Assembly: GCA_017528345.1 (NCBI GenBank)
Contig: JAFXOX010000047.1
Coordinates: 25,628 to 89,627, forward strand
Reading direction: 5' to 3'
Origin: Desulfovibrio sp.
Lineage (GTDB): Bacteria > Desulfobacterota > Desulfovibrionia > Desulfovibrionales > Desulfovibrionaceae
Length of the DNA: 64,000 bases
Both the position numbers and the translations under genes were made by a program. The notes beneath the pieces are model-generated. The model had not been told where the DNA came from. It saw only the letters and a list, made by a program, of their open reading frames with translations, and did not search any database. This document shows, in pieces, positions 25,293-33,400 of the stretch. Numbering within the stretch: the first letter of the stretch is position 1; each line of letters begins with the position of its first letter.

Positions 25293-26933
25293 ATTTCCAA
25301 GGCAGAAGGTAATCTTAAAGGGCTGAAGTCCAGCCAGCTTGAGGCTCTCAACCGTCTCTACAAACGCCGTTTTCCCAAGGACGGTTTCTATACGCAGGCC
25401 CAGGCGCGGGAAATTGCCCTGCTTTCCCGTGCCATGAACCGGCAACTGGCCCTTTTCTGTGATCGCAAAGGCCGGGTTGTCCTCGTCCTGGTTGGCACCT
25501 CTCTTGGCATCTCCATTCCTGAGCTGGGTGGGCAGCCGGGCGGCGGTAGGCTCAGGGGATTACGCCTGCTCCACACACATCTGCAGGAAGAGCTGATCAA
25601 TGAGGAAGACCTCATGGATCTTCTCTTCCTGCGTCTTGATGTGCTTGCGGTACTCTCCGTTGGCATGGCCGGAGAACCGCGCACGCTCCAATACGCCCAA
25701 CTCTCTGCAGAAAAAAAAGATCCACCCTGTGATATTTCCAAGGCTCTGCCCTGGGATACGCAGGATGTTTCACTCAGTGAGCAGACCGAAGCCCTTGAGG
25801 CGACCTTTACGGCCAAGTGCCCAGGGCGCGAAATCCACGGCCTTGAGCGGGCCATTCTTGTCTCTGTCTCGGTGCTCCCTCATGCCGTGCAGGAAAAGCA
25901 GCTCGACGAACTGGCAAGGTTGTGCAAGACAGCCGGTATAGACCCCAGAGCACGCATTATTCAGCGCACAGCCCGTGTCAATGCTCGCCATATTCTCGGT
26001 AAGGGCAAGATCGCCGAGCTTGAGGTGCTCGCCCTTGAGCACAATGCCACGACTCTGCTCTTTGACGGAGAGCTGACCCCTGCCCAGTTGCACAATCTTG
26101 CCGATATCACCGAGCGCCGGGTACTTGACCGCACCCAGCTTATTCTCGATATCTTTGCCCAACACGCCAAAAGCAAAGCAGGCAAGCTCCAGGTGGAACT
26201 TGCCCAGCTCAGATATCTGCAACCGCGTCTGGCTGGTAAAAATCGCGCCATGGACCGGCTCATGGGCGGTATCGGCGGACGCGGTCCCGGTGAGACGCGA
26301 TTGGAAACGGATCGCCGCCGCAATCGCGAGCGCATCAGCTTTCTCAAACGCGCCCTGGAAGAGCTCGCTGATACACGTGCGCATCTTCGCAAGCGCAGGA
26401 AAGCCAGCGGTCTGCCGCTCGTTGCCATTGTCGGCTATACCAATGCCGGCAAATCCACGCTCTTAAATACTCTTTCCTCCTCCCATGTTCTTGCCGAGGA
26501 CAAACTCTTTGCGACGCTGGATCCTGTTGCCCGCAGACTGCGCTATCCCAGTTCCCGAGAAATTCTCTTCACCGACACCATCGGCTTTATCCGCAATCTG
26601 CCCGATGAGCTGCTCGAGGCCTTCAGAGCAACACTGGATGAATTGCAGGATGCAGACCTGCTTCTGCACTTGGTGGACGCCGCAGATGAAAACCTTGAAC
26701 AGCATATGGCAAGTGTGCGCGAAATTCTGGGAAGCCTTGAGCTAGGCAGCCTTCCCACGCTGCTCATTCTCAATAAATGGGACAGGCTCAGCCCCGCGCA
26801 GCAAGCATCGCTTCTTGCCCACTATCCTGAAGCCATCCCTATCTCAGCGACCACGCGCTGTGGGCTCAAAGAACTCAACGAACATATTCTCCAGCGCCTC
26901 TTCCGCAACTACACGCCCAAAAATCAGGACTAA
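25293..26933 (+). CDS. hflX: GTPase HflX, with a probable non-AUG start
   Basis: HflX is a ribosome-associated GTPase of the OBG-HflX class that helps recycle stalled or damaged ribosomes. The central HflX domain contains GKGKIAELE and LLFDGELTPAQLHNL and ends in GGRGPGETRLE. The G domain has GYTNAGKSTLLN (G1), DTIGFIRNLP (G3) and NKWD (G4). The first in-frame ATG is 25434, but the preceding 45 codons (GNLKGLKSSQLEALNRLYKRRFP...) match the N-terminus usual in delta-proteobacterial HflX and must be coding. No ATG, GTG or TTG occurs in frame between the purH stop and them. I place the start at ATT 25293, with CTG 25323 or TAG read-through as alternatives. Confidence 0.85.
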   Translation: MSKAEGNLKGLKSSQLEALNRLYKRRFPKDGFYTQAQAREIALLSRAMNRQLALFCDRKGRVVLVLVGTSLGISIPELGGQPGGGRLRGLRLLHTHLQEELINEEDLMDLLFLRLDVLAVLSVGMAGEPRTLQYAQLSAEKKDPPCDISKALPWDTQDVSLSEQTEALEATFTAKCPGREIHGLERAILVSVSVLPHAVQEKQLDELARLCKTAGIDPRARIIQRTARVNARHILGKGKIAELEVLALEHNATTLLFDGELTPAQLHNLADITERRVLDRTQLILDIFAQHAKSKAGKLQVELAQLRYLQPRLAGKNRAMDRLMGGIGGRGPGETRLETDRRRNRERISFLKRALEELADTRAHLRKRRKASGLPLVAIVGYTNAGKSTLLNTLSSSHVLAEDKLFATLDPVARRLRYPSSREILFTDTIGFIRNLPDELLEAFRATLDELQDADLLLHLVDAADENLEQHMASVREILGSLELGSLPTLLILNKWDRLSPAQQASLLAHYPEAIPISATTRCGLKELNEHILQRLFRNYTPKNQD

Positions 26934-27547
26934 ATCTCCACGGGTTTTTTCCCGGAGTTCTTAGGCTTCTTGGGTTCCAAGGCCTTCTGTTCCCCTCTGG
27001 CATAAGCCTGCGCCGTCTCTTCAAGCACAGCCCAGCCAACGATGCGCCAATCCTCGCCTTTTTTGGCCAGGGCGAGCCAAGTGGTTAATTGCTTTGAGCT
27101 GACGACTCTGGCAACAGCTGCTGTCTCAGACAGCGTCTTGACCTCAGCCTTGCGAAGGCTTGCAGGTTCCCAGGGACAGCCGGGTCGCTCTTTGCGGCCG
27201 CATTCCAGGGCAAGTTCGCCTGTGGGCACCTTGCGCGCAAAGTCCTGACGCAGCTTTTTTTCGACGTCAAAGACATTGCCCAGCAGATCTTCCATACCGC
27301 CGATACCCAGGCTTCTCCCCAGCTGATCCAGGGTACTCAGGGCCTCATTGGCATCGGTGATATTTTTGATCTCATTGGCCGCACAGGCCTTGAGATCGAA
27401 CTGTGCCACAAAGGACGAGGCATCATTTTTCTCAAGGGCCTGGGCTGCCAGATTGAGAGGAGTCGCCGGCGATTTTCCTCCCAGTTCACAGCCACTGAAA
27501 AAGAGACAAATGGCGCAAACAAGCGCCAGACGCGAAACATAAGACAT
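26930..27547 (-). CDS. Lipoprotein of unknown function
   Basis: The 205-residue protein has a short signal peptide with lipobox FFSGC, placing the acylated Cys at residue 20. The ATG at 27547 was chosen because GGAG precedes it and it begins the signal peptide. The mature protein includes a helical segment with alanine-rich repeats, an ECGRKERPGCPWEPASL segment with two further Cys, and a SnoaL/NTF2-like ending (TTWLALAKKGEDWRIVGW), a pattern seen in DUF2939/DUF4878-type lipoproteins. The Lys/Pro-rich tail is probably disordered. Its stop overlaps the hflX stop by 4 nt in convergent orientation. Confidence 0.8.
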   Translation of the reverse strand: MSYVSRLALVCAICLFFSGCELGGKSPATPLNLAAQALEKNDASSFVAQFDLKACAANEIKNITDANEALSTLDQLGRSLGIGGMEDLLGNVFDVEKKLRQDFARKVPTGELALECGRKERPGCPWEPASLRKAEVKTLSETAAVARVVSSKQLTTWLALAKKGEDWRIVGWAVLEETAQAYARGEQKALEPKKPKNSGKKPVEI

Positions 27548-27678
27548 CAATAGCTCCTTGCAAAGGGCGAGAGGCGGGAAAAGACCTTGCCACAGGTCCA
27601 AGTTATGCGTATGACAAAAAGCGGTTTTTCTGCCGGGGGGAAAGCCCTGATATGGGCAGAAAACGCGAGGAGGCAGCT

Positions 27679-28452
27679 ATGAAAGTCATCATCATGTGCG
27701 GAGGCAAGGGGACGCGTCTGCGTGAGGAGACCGCGGTCAAGCCCAAACCCATGGTGGAAATCGGTGGCCGTCCCATTCTCTGGCACATCATGTCCATCTA
27801 TGCGCGCTTCGGCTTCAAGGACTTCATCCTGCCCCTTGGCTATAAAGGTGAAGTCATCAAACAGTATTTCCACGATTATACCCTGCGCAATACCGACTTC
27901 AGCGTCGATCTGGCCACAGGCGATATTGTCTCCTACCCCACAAGTACGGTGGACTGGCGTGTGACACTCTGTGACACAGGTGCAGAGACGCTCAAGGGCG
28001 CGCGCATCAAACGCGTGGCCCACTATCTGGAAGATGACGAGCAGTTCATGGTCACCTACGGTGACGGGGTGGCGGATATTGACATTACTCAGCTTCTGGC
28101 CTTTCACAATGCCCAGCACTGCCTTGGCACGTTCACAGGCGTACGCATGCCTTCGCGTTTCGGAGCCGTAACATGTGATGATCAGGGCAAAATTCTCTCC
28201 TGGGAAGAAAAGCTCATGCTCAATGAATATATTAACTGCGGTTTCTTTGTCTTTGAGCGCCGTTTTCTTGACTATCTCTCCACCGATGAGAGCTGCGATC
28301 TCGAAAAAGAGCCGCTGACGCGCCTGGCACAGGAAGGACAGCTTGCCATGTACCGCCATCAGGGCCACTGGCAGTGTATGGACACCCTGCGTGACAGTCT
28401 TCTGCTCAATGCCCTCTGGGACAAAGGCGAAGCCTTCTGGGCAAAATCATAA
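27679..28452 (+). CDS. rfbF: Glucose-1-phosphate cytidylyltransferase
   Basis: The 257-residue nucleotidyltransferase makes CDP-glucose from CTP and glucose 1-phosphate. It has the signature MKVIIMCGGKGTRLREETAVKPKPMVEIGGRPILWHIM, the catalytic MVTYGDGVAD region near 120 and the EKLMLNEYINCGFFVFE segment. The length is exactly that of RfbF/DdhA enzymes. GGAGG lies 6 nt before the ATG at 27679. It is the first gene of a three-gene sugar cassette and would draw on glucose 1-phosphate supplied by Pgm. Confidence 0.93.
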   Translation: MKVIIMCGGKGTRLREETAVKPKPMVEIGGRPILWHIMSIYARFGFKDFILPLGYKGEVIKQYFHDYTLRNTDFSVDLATGDIVSYPTSTVDWRVTLCDTGAETLKGARIKRVAHYLEDDEQFMVTYGDGVADIDITQLLAFHNAQHCLGTFTGVRMPSRFGAVTCDDQGKILSWEEKLMLNEYINCGFFVFERRFLDYLSTDESCDLEKEPLTRLAQEGQLAMYRHQGHWQCMDTLRDSLLLNALWDKGEAFWAKS

Positions 28453-28468
28453 ACTATTGGGGAAAAGC

Positions 28469-29575
28469 ATGTTCGGCAATGTCTTTCAGGGCAAACGCGT
28501 CTTTATCACCGGCCACACAGGCTTCAAGGGCTCCTGGCTCTGCGCCTGGCTTCTCAAACTCGGCTGCAAGGTCACAGGTTTTTCCCTCAATATCCCCACA
28601 CAGCCTTCACATTTTGAGGCCATGCATCTTGGCGACCACATTGAGGACCTGCGCGGCGATATCCGCAACCGCGAAGCACTCACCCAGGCCATCCAAAAAA
28701 CGGCTCCTGACCTCATTTTCCATCTTGCTGCCCAGGCTCTTGTCCGGCAGTCCTATGCCGATCCTGTGACAACGTTTGAGAGCAATGCCCTGGGTACCAT
28801 GAATCTTTTGGAAGCGGTGAGACATTGTCCCCAGGTTTCCGCCTGCGTACTCATCACCTCTGACAAATGCTACCGCAACGACGAACAGGTCTACGGATAC
28901 CGTGAGTGCGACCACCTTGGCGGCCACGATCCCTATTCGGCCTCCAAGGGCTGTGCGGAAATCATTGCCCACAGCTATTTCACAAGCTTTTTCCAGGATG
29001 GCCCAGCCTGTGCCACGGTACGCGCGGGCAATGTCATCGGCGGTGGCGACTGGGCCTGCGACCGAATTGTGCCTGACTGCGCTCGTGCCTGGCAGGCCGG
29101 CGAATCTGTAGAAATCCGCAGTCCCAAAGCGACGCGTCCTTGGCAGCTCGTGCTTGAGCCCCTGTCTGGCTATCTGGCTCTTGCGGCACAACTCCTTGCG
29201 CCCCAACCATCCTCACCCTTTACCCTCAGGGGCGAAGCCTACAATTTCGGCCCCTCTGCCGATATCATCAAGACGGTGGAAGAAGTGGTACGCGAGCTTG
29301 CCGTACACTGGCCAGGCTTCACAAGCCATATGGCCAATGCTCCGCAAACCCTCAAGGAATGCACGCTGCTCAAGCTCTGCTGCGATAAGGCTCTTGCCCA
29401 TCTCAAGTGGAAGGCAACCCTGAATTTTGAAGAAACCATCCGCTTCACCGCTGAATGGTACCACCGCTACTACAGAGGCAGAGCCCAAGACGAATCCATG
29501 CTCGATTTTACGCTTGGCCAGATAGCTGCCTATGTGCATGCGGCTGAAGCAAGGGGGCTTGCATGGACGGCCTAG
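28469..29575 (+). CDS. rfbG: CDP-glucose 4,6-dehydratase
   Basis: The 368-residue SDR-family enzyme converts CDP-glucose to CDP-4-keto-6-deoxyglucose. It has the NAD-binding motif ITGHTGFKGSW (15-25), the catalytic Tyr-Lys in DPYSASKGCAE and the substrate segment RAGNVIGGGDWACDRIVPD. The ATG at 28469 follows GGGGA and is 16 nt after the rfbF stop. The gene overlaps the next start by 13 nt, so the three genes form an operon. The product is the branch point to 3,6-dideoxy sugars and related surface sugars. Confidence 0.93.
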   Translation: MFGNVFQGKRVFITGHTGFKGSWLCAWLLKLGCKVTGFSLNIPTQPSHFEAMHLGDHIEDLRGDIRNREALTQAIQKTAPDLIFHLAAQALVRQSYADPVTTFESNALGTMNLLEAVRHCPQVSACVLITSDKCYRNDEQVYGYRECDHLGGHDPYSASKGCAEIIAHSYFTSFFQDGPACATVRAGNVIGGGDWACDRIVPDCARAWQAGESVEIRSPKATRPWQLVLEPLSGYLALAAQLLAPQPSSPFTLRGEAYNFGPSADIIKTVEEVVRELAVHWPGFTSHMANAPQTLKECTLLKLCCDKALAHLKWKATLNFEETIRFTAEWYHRYYRGRAQDESMLDFTLGQIAAYVHAAEARGLAWTA

Positions 29576-30048
29576 AAGAAAGCTACCAGCACACCGCCCT
29601 TGCAGGCGTGCTCTGGCAGCCGCTCAAGGTGATTCCAACAGCAGGTGGTCCTGTGCTGCATCTCTTACGGCCTGGCTATGCCCTTATGCCCTATGTCAAA
29701 GGCTTTGGAGAGATTTATTTTTCCGAGGTCGAGGCCGGCCAGGTCAAGGGCTGGAAATGCCACAGCAAACAGACCCAGCTTTTTGCCGTCCCTTTTGGCA
29801 CTCTCAAGGTTGTGCTATATGACGATCGCGGCGATTCCCCAAGCTTTGGCCAGATTGCGGAGTTTACCTTGGGACGCCCCGACAACTACGGCCTTTTGAA
29901 AATTCCGCCACGTATCTGGTATGCTTTTGGCGCTCTTGGCGGCACGGCCCTGCTCTGCAATTGCGCAGATATTCCCCATGACCCCAACGAAAGTGCCAAA
30001 CTGGATCTCACAGACCCTGCTATCCCCTACCATTTCCCGGCTTCTTAG
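29563..30048 (+). CDS. Cupin-fold sugar 3,5-epimerase-like protein (RmlC family)
   Basis: The 161-residue protein resembles RmlC-type dTDP-4-keto-6-deoxyhexose epimerases: VKGWKCHSKQTQLFAVPFGTLKVVLYDDR near residues 61-90 matches the region with the catalytic His, and IPPRIWYAFGAL matches the late cupin strand. Next to RfbF and RfbG it most likely epimerises CDP-4-keto-6-deoxyglucose at C5 and/or C3, as the ascarylose-pathway epimerase does on a related CDP sugar; this is inference. It overlaps rfbG by 13 nt at the start and the convergent ddl gene by 29 nt at the end. No aminotransferase, reductase or glycosyltransferase follows. Confidence 0.8.
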   Translation: MDGLEESYQHTALAGVLWQPLKVIPTAGGPVLHLLRPGYALMPYVKGFGEIYFSEVEAGQVKGWKCHSKQTQLFAVPFGTLKVVLYDDRGDSPSFGQIAEFTLGRPDNYGLLKIPPRIWYAFGALGGTALLCNCADIPHDPNESAKLDLTDPAIPYHFPAS

Positions 30049-30940
30049 CCAGAGCCAGGTCAATAAAACGCTGCATCAGCGCCGGAAAATCAAGACCACA
30101 GACCTTGGCCTCACGAGGGACAAGACTTGTGGCGGTCATACCGGGTAAGGTGTTGACCTCGAGAAGATAAAGACGGTTCTGATCATCCAGGATAAAATCA
30201 GAACGGCTCAAGCCGTCAAGGCCAAGAATGCTGTGAGCGGCCAGCGCTTTTTCCTGAATATCGGCGATGATCTGCTCCGGTAGCGGCGCCGGACAGATCT
30301 CTCGCGCTCCATCTTCCGCGTACTTGCTTGAATAGTCAAAATAGCTTCCGTGCACAGGCTCAATGAGCACAGGCGGAAGCGCTTGACCGCCCAAAATACC
30401 GCAGGTCACCTCCCTGCCGGCAATAGCTTCCTCTACGAGCACGCCACAGCCTGCCTGAAAGATCTCCTCCATCACAGCCCACAGTTCTGCCTTTTCTGTC
30501 ACCCGAGCCAGGTGAATGGAAGAGCCCCCGGTATCGCTTTTCACAAAAAGGGGAAAGGGAAGCCTGGGCGTCCAATGGGCATCCGGCCTTGTGGGCAAAA
30601 ATTCCCAGTCAGGCGTAAGCAGACCGTGATGCCTGACAACTTGCTTGGTAGCTGCCTTATTCAGGGCTAAAAAAGAACCTGCAGGACCTGTACCCTGATA
30701 GGGGAGACCTATGGTATCCAGCATGGCCTGCACAAGACCATCCTCCCCGGGCTGACCGTGGAGATTGATAATAGCGCAGTCATGCTCCTTGGCGACAGCC
30801 AGCAGCGCATCAAAATCTTTCAGGTCAAAGAGCGTGACAGTGTGCCCCAGACTCTCCATGGCTTTGGCCATGGCCCTGGCACCAGAGAGTGAAATCTCAC
30901 GCTCCGTCGACCAGCCCCCGGCAAGTAAAAGTATACGCAT
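30020..30940 (-). CDS. ddl: D-alanine--D-alanine ligase
   Basis: The 306-residue ATP-grasp enzyme makes the D-Ala-D-Ala end of the peptidoglycan stem peptide. Motifs are AGGWSTEREISLSGA (7-21), LHGQPGEDGLVQ (near 60), PLFVKSDTGGSS and SRSDFILDDQNRLYLLEVNTLPGMT near the C-terminus. LLEVNTLPG supplies metal ligands. GGGAGGG precedes the ATG. Its start lies inside the end of the HD-domain gene (44-nt overlap), and its 3' end overlaps the convergent epimerase gene by 29 nt. Confidence 0.95.
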   Translation of the reverse strand: MRILLLAGGWSTEREISLSGARAMAKAMESLGHTVTLFDLKDFDALLAVAKEHDCAIINLHGQPGEDGLVQAMLDTIGLPYQGTGPAGSFLALNKAATKQVVRHHGLLTPDWEFLPTRPDAHWTPRLPFPLFVKSDTGGSSIHLARVTEKAELWAVMEEIFQAGCGVLVEEAIAGREVTCGILGGQALPPVLIEPVHGSYFDYSSKYAEDGAREICPAPLPEQIIADIQEKALAAHSILGLDGLSRSDFILDDQNRLYLLEVNTLPGMTATSLVPREAKVCGLDFPALMQRFIDLALAKKPGNGRG

Positions 30941-31556
30941 CCAGGCCCTCCCATCCCAAAAAACTTATCAACGCGGCTTCCACAGCTTTCATCTGCTTGA
31001 GCGAAGCATCTATGGCGGCTACGGCCTGAGCATTTTTGCCGTAGCGTACCAGAAGATCATCAAAACGTTCATCGAGCGTCACACACTGATCGTGACGGGC
31101 CCGTTTGTCAGCATAGAGCACAAGTATGGGCAACTGACAGCAGGAGGCATCGTGCGTGATGCTCCACGGCCAATAGACATGATGCATCACCCCCTGCGCC
31201 ACGGCATAGTTGCGGGTCTCGGCAACCACCCAAGCAGCCCCGATAGATGCGTGACCGCCTCCATATTTCAAACTATACATCTTGCCCAGATCATGCAGCA
31301 AAGCGCTTGCGCGAACATCTTCGACGCAAAGCGCCACATGCCGCTGCAAGGCCAGCTCTGCCAGATTTTCGGCAATATGGGCCACAAGCAAGGAATGGCG
31401 GCGAATATTGGTGGGCATGGCATATTTGTCCCAAAGAGCAATACAGTCGCCATCGTAGAGTTTGTTTGAGCTGCGTGTGCTCAGCGGGGGAAGCTGCGGC
31501 AGACCGCAGAGAGCAGCAAATTTACCGTCTGAAGGCTTGGGGCTTGTCGTAGACAT
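30897..31556 (-). CDS. HD-domain phosphohydrolase
   Basis: The 219-residue protein contains an HD metal-dependent phosphohydrolase domain: RRHS with His54, the HD doublet His88-Asp89 in ALLHDLGKMYSLKYGGGHASIGA, and a later conserved Asp in VLYADKRARHD. Small HD proteins of this type hydrolyse nucleotides or other phosphates; the substrate is unknown. The ATG at 31556 has GAGGGA just upstream; a TTG at 31568 is a less likely alternative. It overlaps ddl by 44 nt, so the two are co-transcribed. A strongly structured region lies directly upstream. Confidence 0.85.
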   Translation of the reverse strand: MSTTSPKPSDGKFAALCGLPQLPPLSTRSSNKLYDGDCIALWDKYAMPTNIRRHSLLVAHIAENLAELALQRHVALCVEDVRASALLHDLGKMYSLKYGGGHASIGAAWVVAETRNYAVAQGVMHHVYWPWSITHDASCCQLPILVLYADKRARHDQCVTLDERFDDLLVRYGKNAQAVAAIDASLKQMKAVEAALISFLGWEGLDAYTFTCRGLVDGA

Positions 31557-31578
31557 ACCATCCCTCAAAAGCTAGACA

Positions 31579-31698
31579 CTGGCAGACTGACTCCGATGCA
31601 ATCAGAGTCAGTCTGCCAGAGTAAACCGTCCACCGGTCACGACACAGACCGATGCGGATTGCCTCCTTTACGGGACATCCCGCAAAGGGTCCTGTTGA
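31579..31698. other. Structured intergenic region with a 15-bp and a 10-bp hairpin
   Basis: CTGGCAGACTGACTC/GAGTCAGTCTGCCAG is a perfect 15-bp inverted repeat (31579-31619) with an 11-nt loop. CCTTTACGGG and CCCGCAAAGG (31675-31698) form a 10-pair stem with loop ACAT and one G-U pair when read on the minus strand. Neither has a proper T-tract. The region lies between the acyl-CoA synthetase stop and the HD gene start, and may terminate the upstream operon or form the leader of the HD-ddl operon. Confidence 0.5.
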
Positions 31699-31741
31699 CG
31701 GAAAGGACTGCGCCACCGCGCAAGGCAACAGTAGAAAAATG

Positions 31742-33400
31742 CTAGTGCGGCTGATTGCCCTCGGCCACCTGCTGACGCAGTTTATAATGTTTGATCTTTC
31801 CCGTTGCCGTATGCGGCAGTTCTTTGACCAGATAGTAGAAGCGCGGGCGTTTATAGGACGAGAGCAATGGCACCCCAACACAATAGCGCTTAACCTCCTC
31901 AATGGTCAAACTGGGATCCGACGGGACAATATAGGCGGCGATACTTTGCCCGTGCAGACGGTCGGCCACACCAATGACCGCACTTTCCTGCACCTTGGGA
32001 TGGGCGTTGATCACAGCCTCAATCTGGGTGGGATAGATATTTTCGCCGTTGCAAAGGATCATATCGTCTTTGCGTGAGACCACGGTGACAAATTCATTTT
32101 CATCCCAGGTACCCAGGTCCCCGGTATAGTGGTAACCCTTGTAGAATTTCTGCCGCGTCATCTGGGGATTGTTCACATAACAGAACGTAGATTTGGCAGG
32201 GGCCTTGATAATAATTTCGCCCACTTCCTGATTATCCTTAGCCACGAGATCATCGGGCTCGGCATGGCCTCCCTCCACAGCCCTGACAATGCGGACCTCA
32301 TCGTCCGTACAGGCCTGACCGGCGCTACCGGCCATCTGCGGCAGATTGTAGGGGCGCAGGAAGGTATTCCAGAAGGTCTCCGTGGTCCCATAGCCATTGA
32401 AAATATTGGGCGTAAAAAGCTTCATATACTTTTCGCAGGCATTTTTTTCAAAGGGGCTCCCCATGGTCACAATGCCTCTGAGACTTGAGAGATCAGCCGG
32501 ATCGCGTTCCTGGGCTCTGGCAAGCAGGGCAATAATAGAGGGCACGCCCACAAGAAAGGTCACACGGTGCTCTTCCACATATTTCAGACAGAGTTTGGGA
32601 TTGAATTCCCTGAGAATAACCACCTCTCCGCCGGCATAGAGGGTGGGGGTGGGCCCACCTGAATGAAGACCGCCGCGGTGAAACCAGGGTGTCATATTCA
32701 TGGTGCGGTCTGTGGGATTCAGGGGGAAATGCATCATCACATCGTGGGATGAAAGAACCTCGTTGATATTGTTCATGGGCACAGCCCGGGCGCGACTCGT
32801 GGTCCCCGAGGTATAGAGACGCGTTGTCTCGTCGTAGATATGCGCTTTCTGCTCCGGCTGGGGATTAGCGCGGCTCATGCCGGCCACATAGCTCGAATAG
32901 GCAATGGCGCAGAGACTTTCGCTCTCGTAGCTCAAAGGGCCGCCATCGCTACGCACACAAATCAGATGTTTAGGCTGGTACTCAGAAAGCTCCAGGGCAC
33001 TGCGCACAGTTTTCGCAAGACAGTCATCATAAATAAAGACCTGAGGCGCACTGTCCTCGATGATGGCCGCAAGCTCACCCGATGAAAGCCTATAGTTCAC
33101 AGGGCAGTTAATGGCTCCGATTTTCTGGGAGGCAATATAGGCAAAAATGAATTCCGGGCTATTATAGAGCATGTACATGACGACATCATTTTTGCCACAA
33201 CCGTCGGACTGCAGGGCATGGCCTAGCTGATTGGCATAGCAGTTCAGCTCTTGATACGTCCAGGAGCGCCCGTCAGAGGGACAAAACACCGCCGTGGACG
33301 TGGCAAATCTGTGCACATTGCGCATAAAGCCATTGAGCCAGGTAAACTCATGCTCAAAGGTCTCTTTGAACATTGTCACATCATAGGTAAATTGCATCAT
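31742..33400 (-). CDS. AMP-forming acyl-CoA/acyl-ACP synthetase (class I adenylate-forming)
   Basis: The 552-residue enzyme of the ANL superfamily would activate a carboxylic acid as acyl-AMP and transfer it to CoA or a carrier protein. Motifs are the nucleotide-binding loop YTSGTTSRARAVP, FNGYGTTETFWN, YHYTGDLGTWDE, DDMILCNGENIYPTQIE and the catalytic Lys in PHTATGKIKHYKLRQQ. The loop deviates from the usual TSGTTGxPKG: the second Gly and the Lys are replaced. Its ATG overlaps the fabF stop (TAATG), so it is translationally coupled to fabF. This suggests it feeds an acyl starter to the adjacent ketosynthase, or acts with it on a special fatty acid. Substrate unknown. Confidence 0.88.
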   Translation of the reverse strand: MMQFTYDVTMFKETFEHEFTWLNGFMRNVHRFATSTAVFCPSDGRSWTYQELNCYANQLGHALQSDGCGKNDVVMYMLYNSPEFIFAYIASQKIGAINCPVNYRLSSGELAAIIEDSAPQVFIYDDCLAKTVRSALELSEYQPKHLICVRSDGGPLSYESESLCAIAYSSYVAGMSRANPQPEQKAHIYDETTRLYTSGTTSRARAVPMNNINEVLSSHDVMMHFPLNPTDRTMNMTPWFHRGGLHSGGPTPTLYAGGEVVILREFNPKLCLKYVEEHRVTFLVGVPSIIALLARAQERDPADLSSLRGIVTMGSPFEKNACEKYMKLFTPNIFNGYGTTETFWNTFLRPYNLPQMAGSAGQACTDDEVRIVRAVEGGHAEPDDLVAKDNQEVGEIIIKAPAKSTFCYVNNPQMTRQKFYKGYHYTGDLGTWDENEFVTVVSRKDDMILCNGENIYPTQIEAVINAHPKVQESAVIGVADRLHGQSIAAYIVPSDPSLTIEEVKRYCVGVPLLSSYKRPRFYYLVKELPHTATGKIKHYKLRQQVAEGNQPH

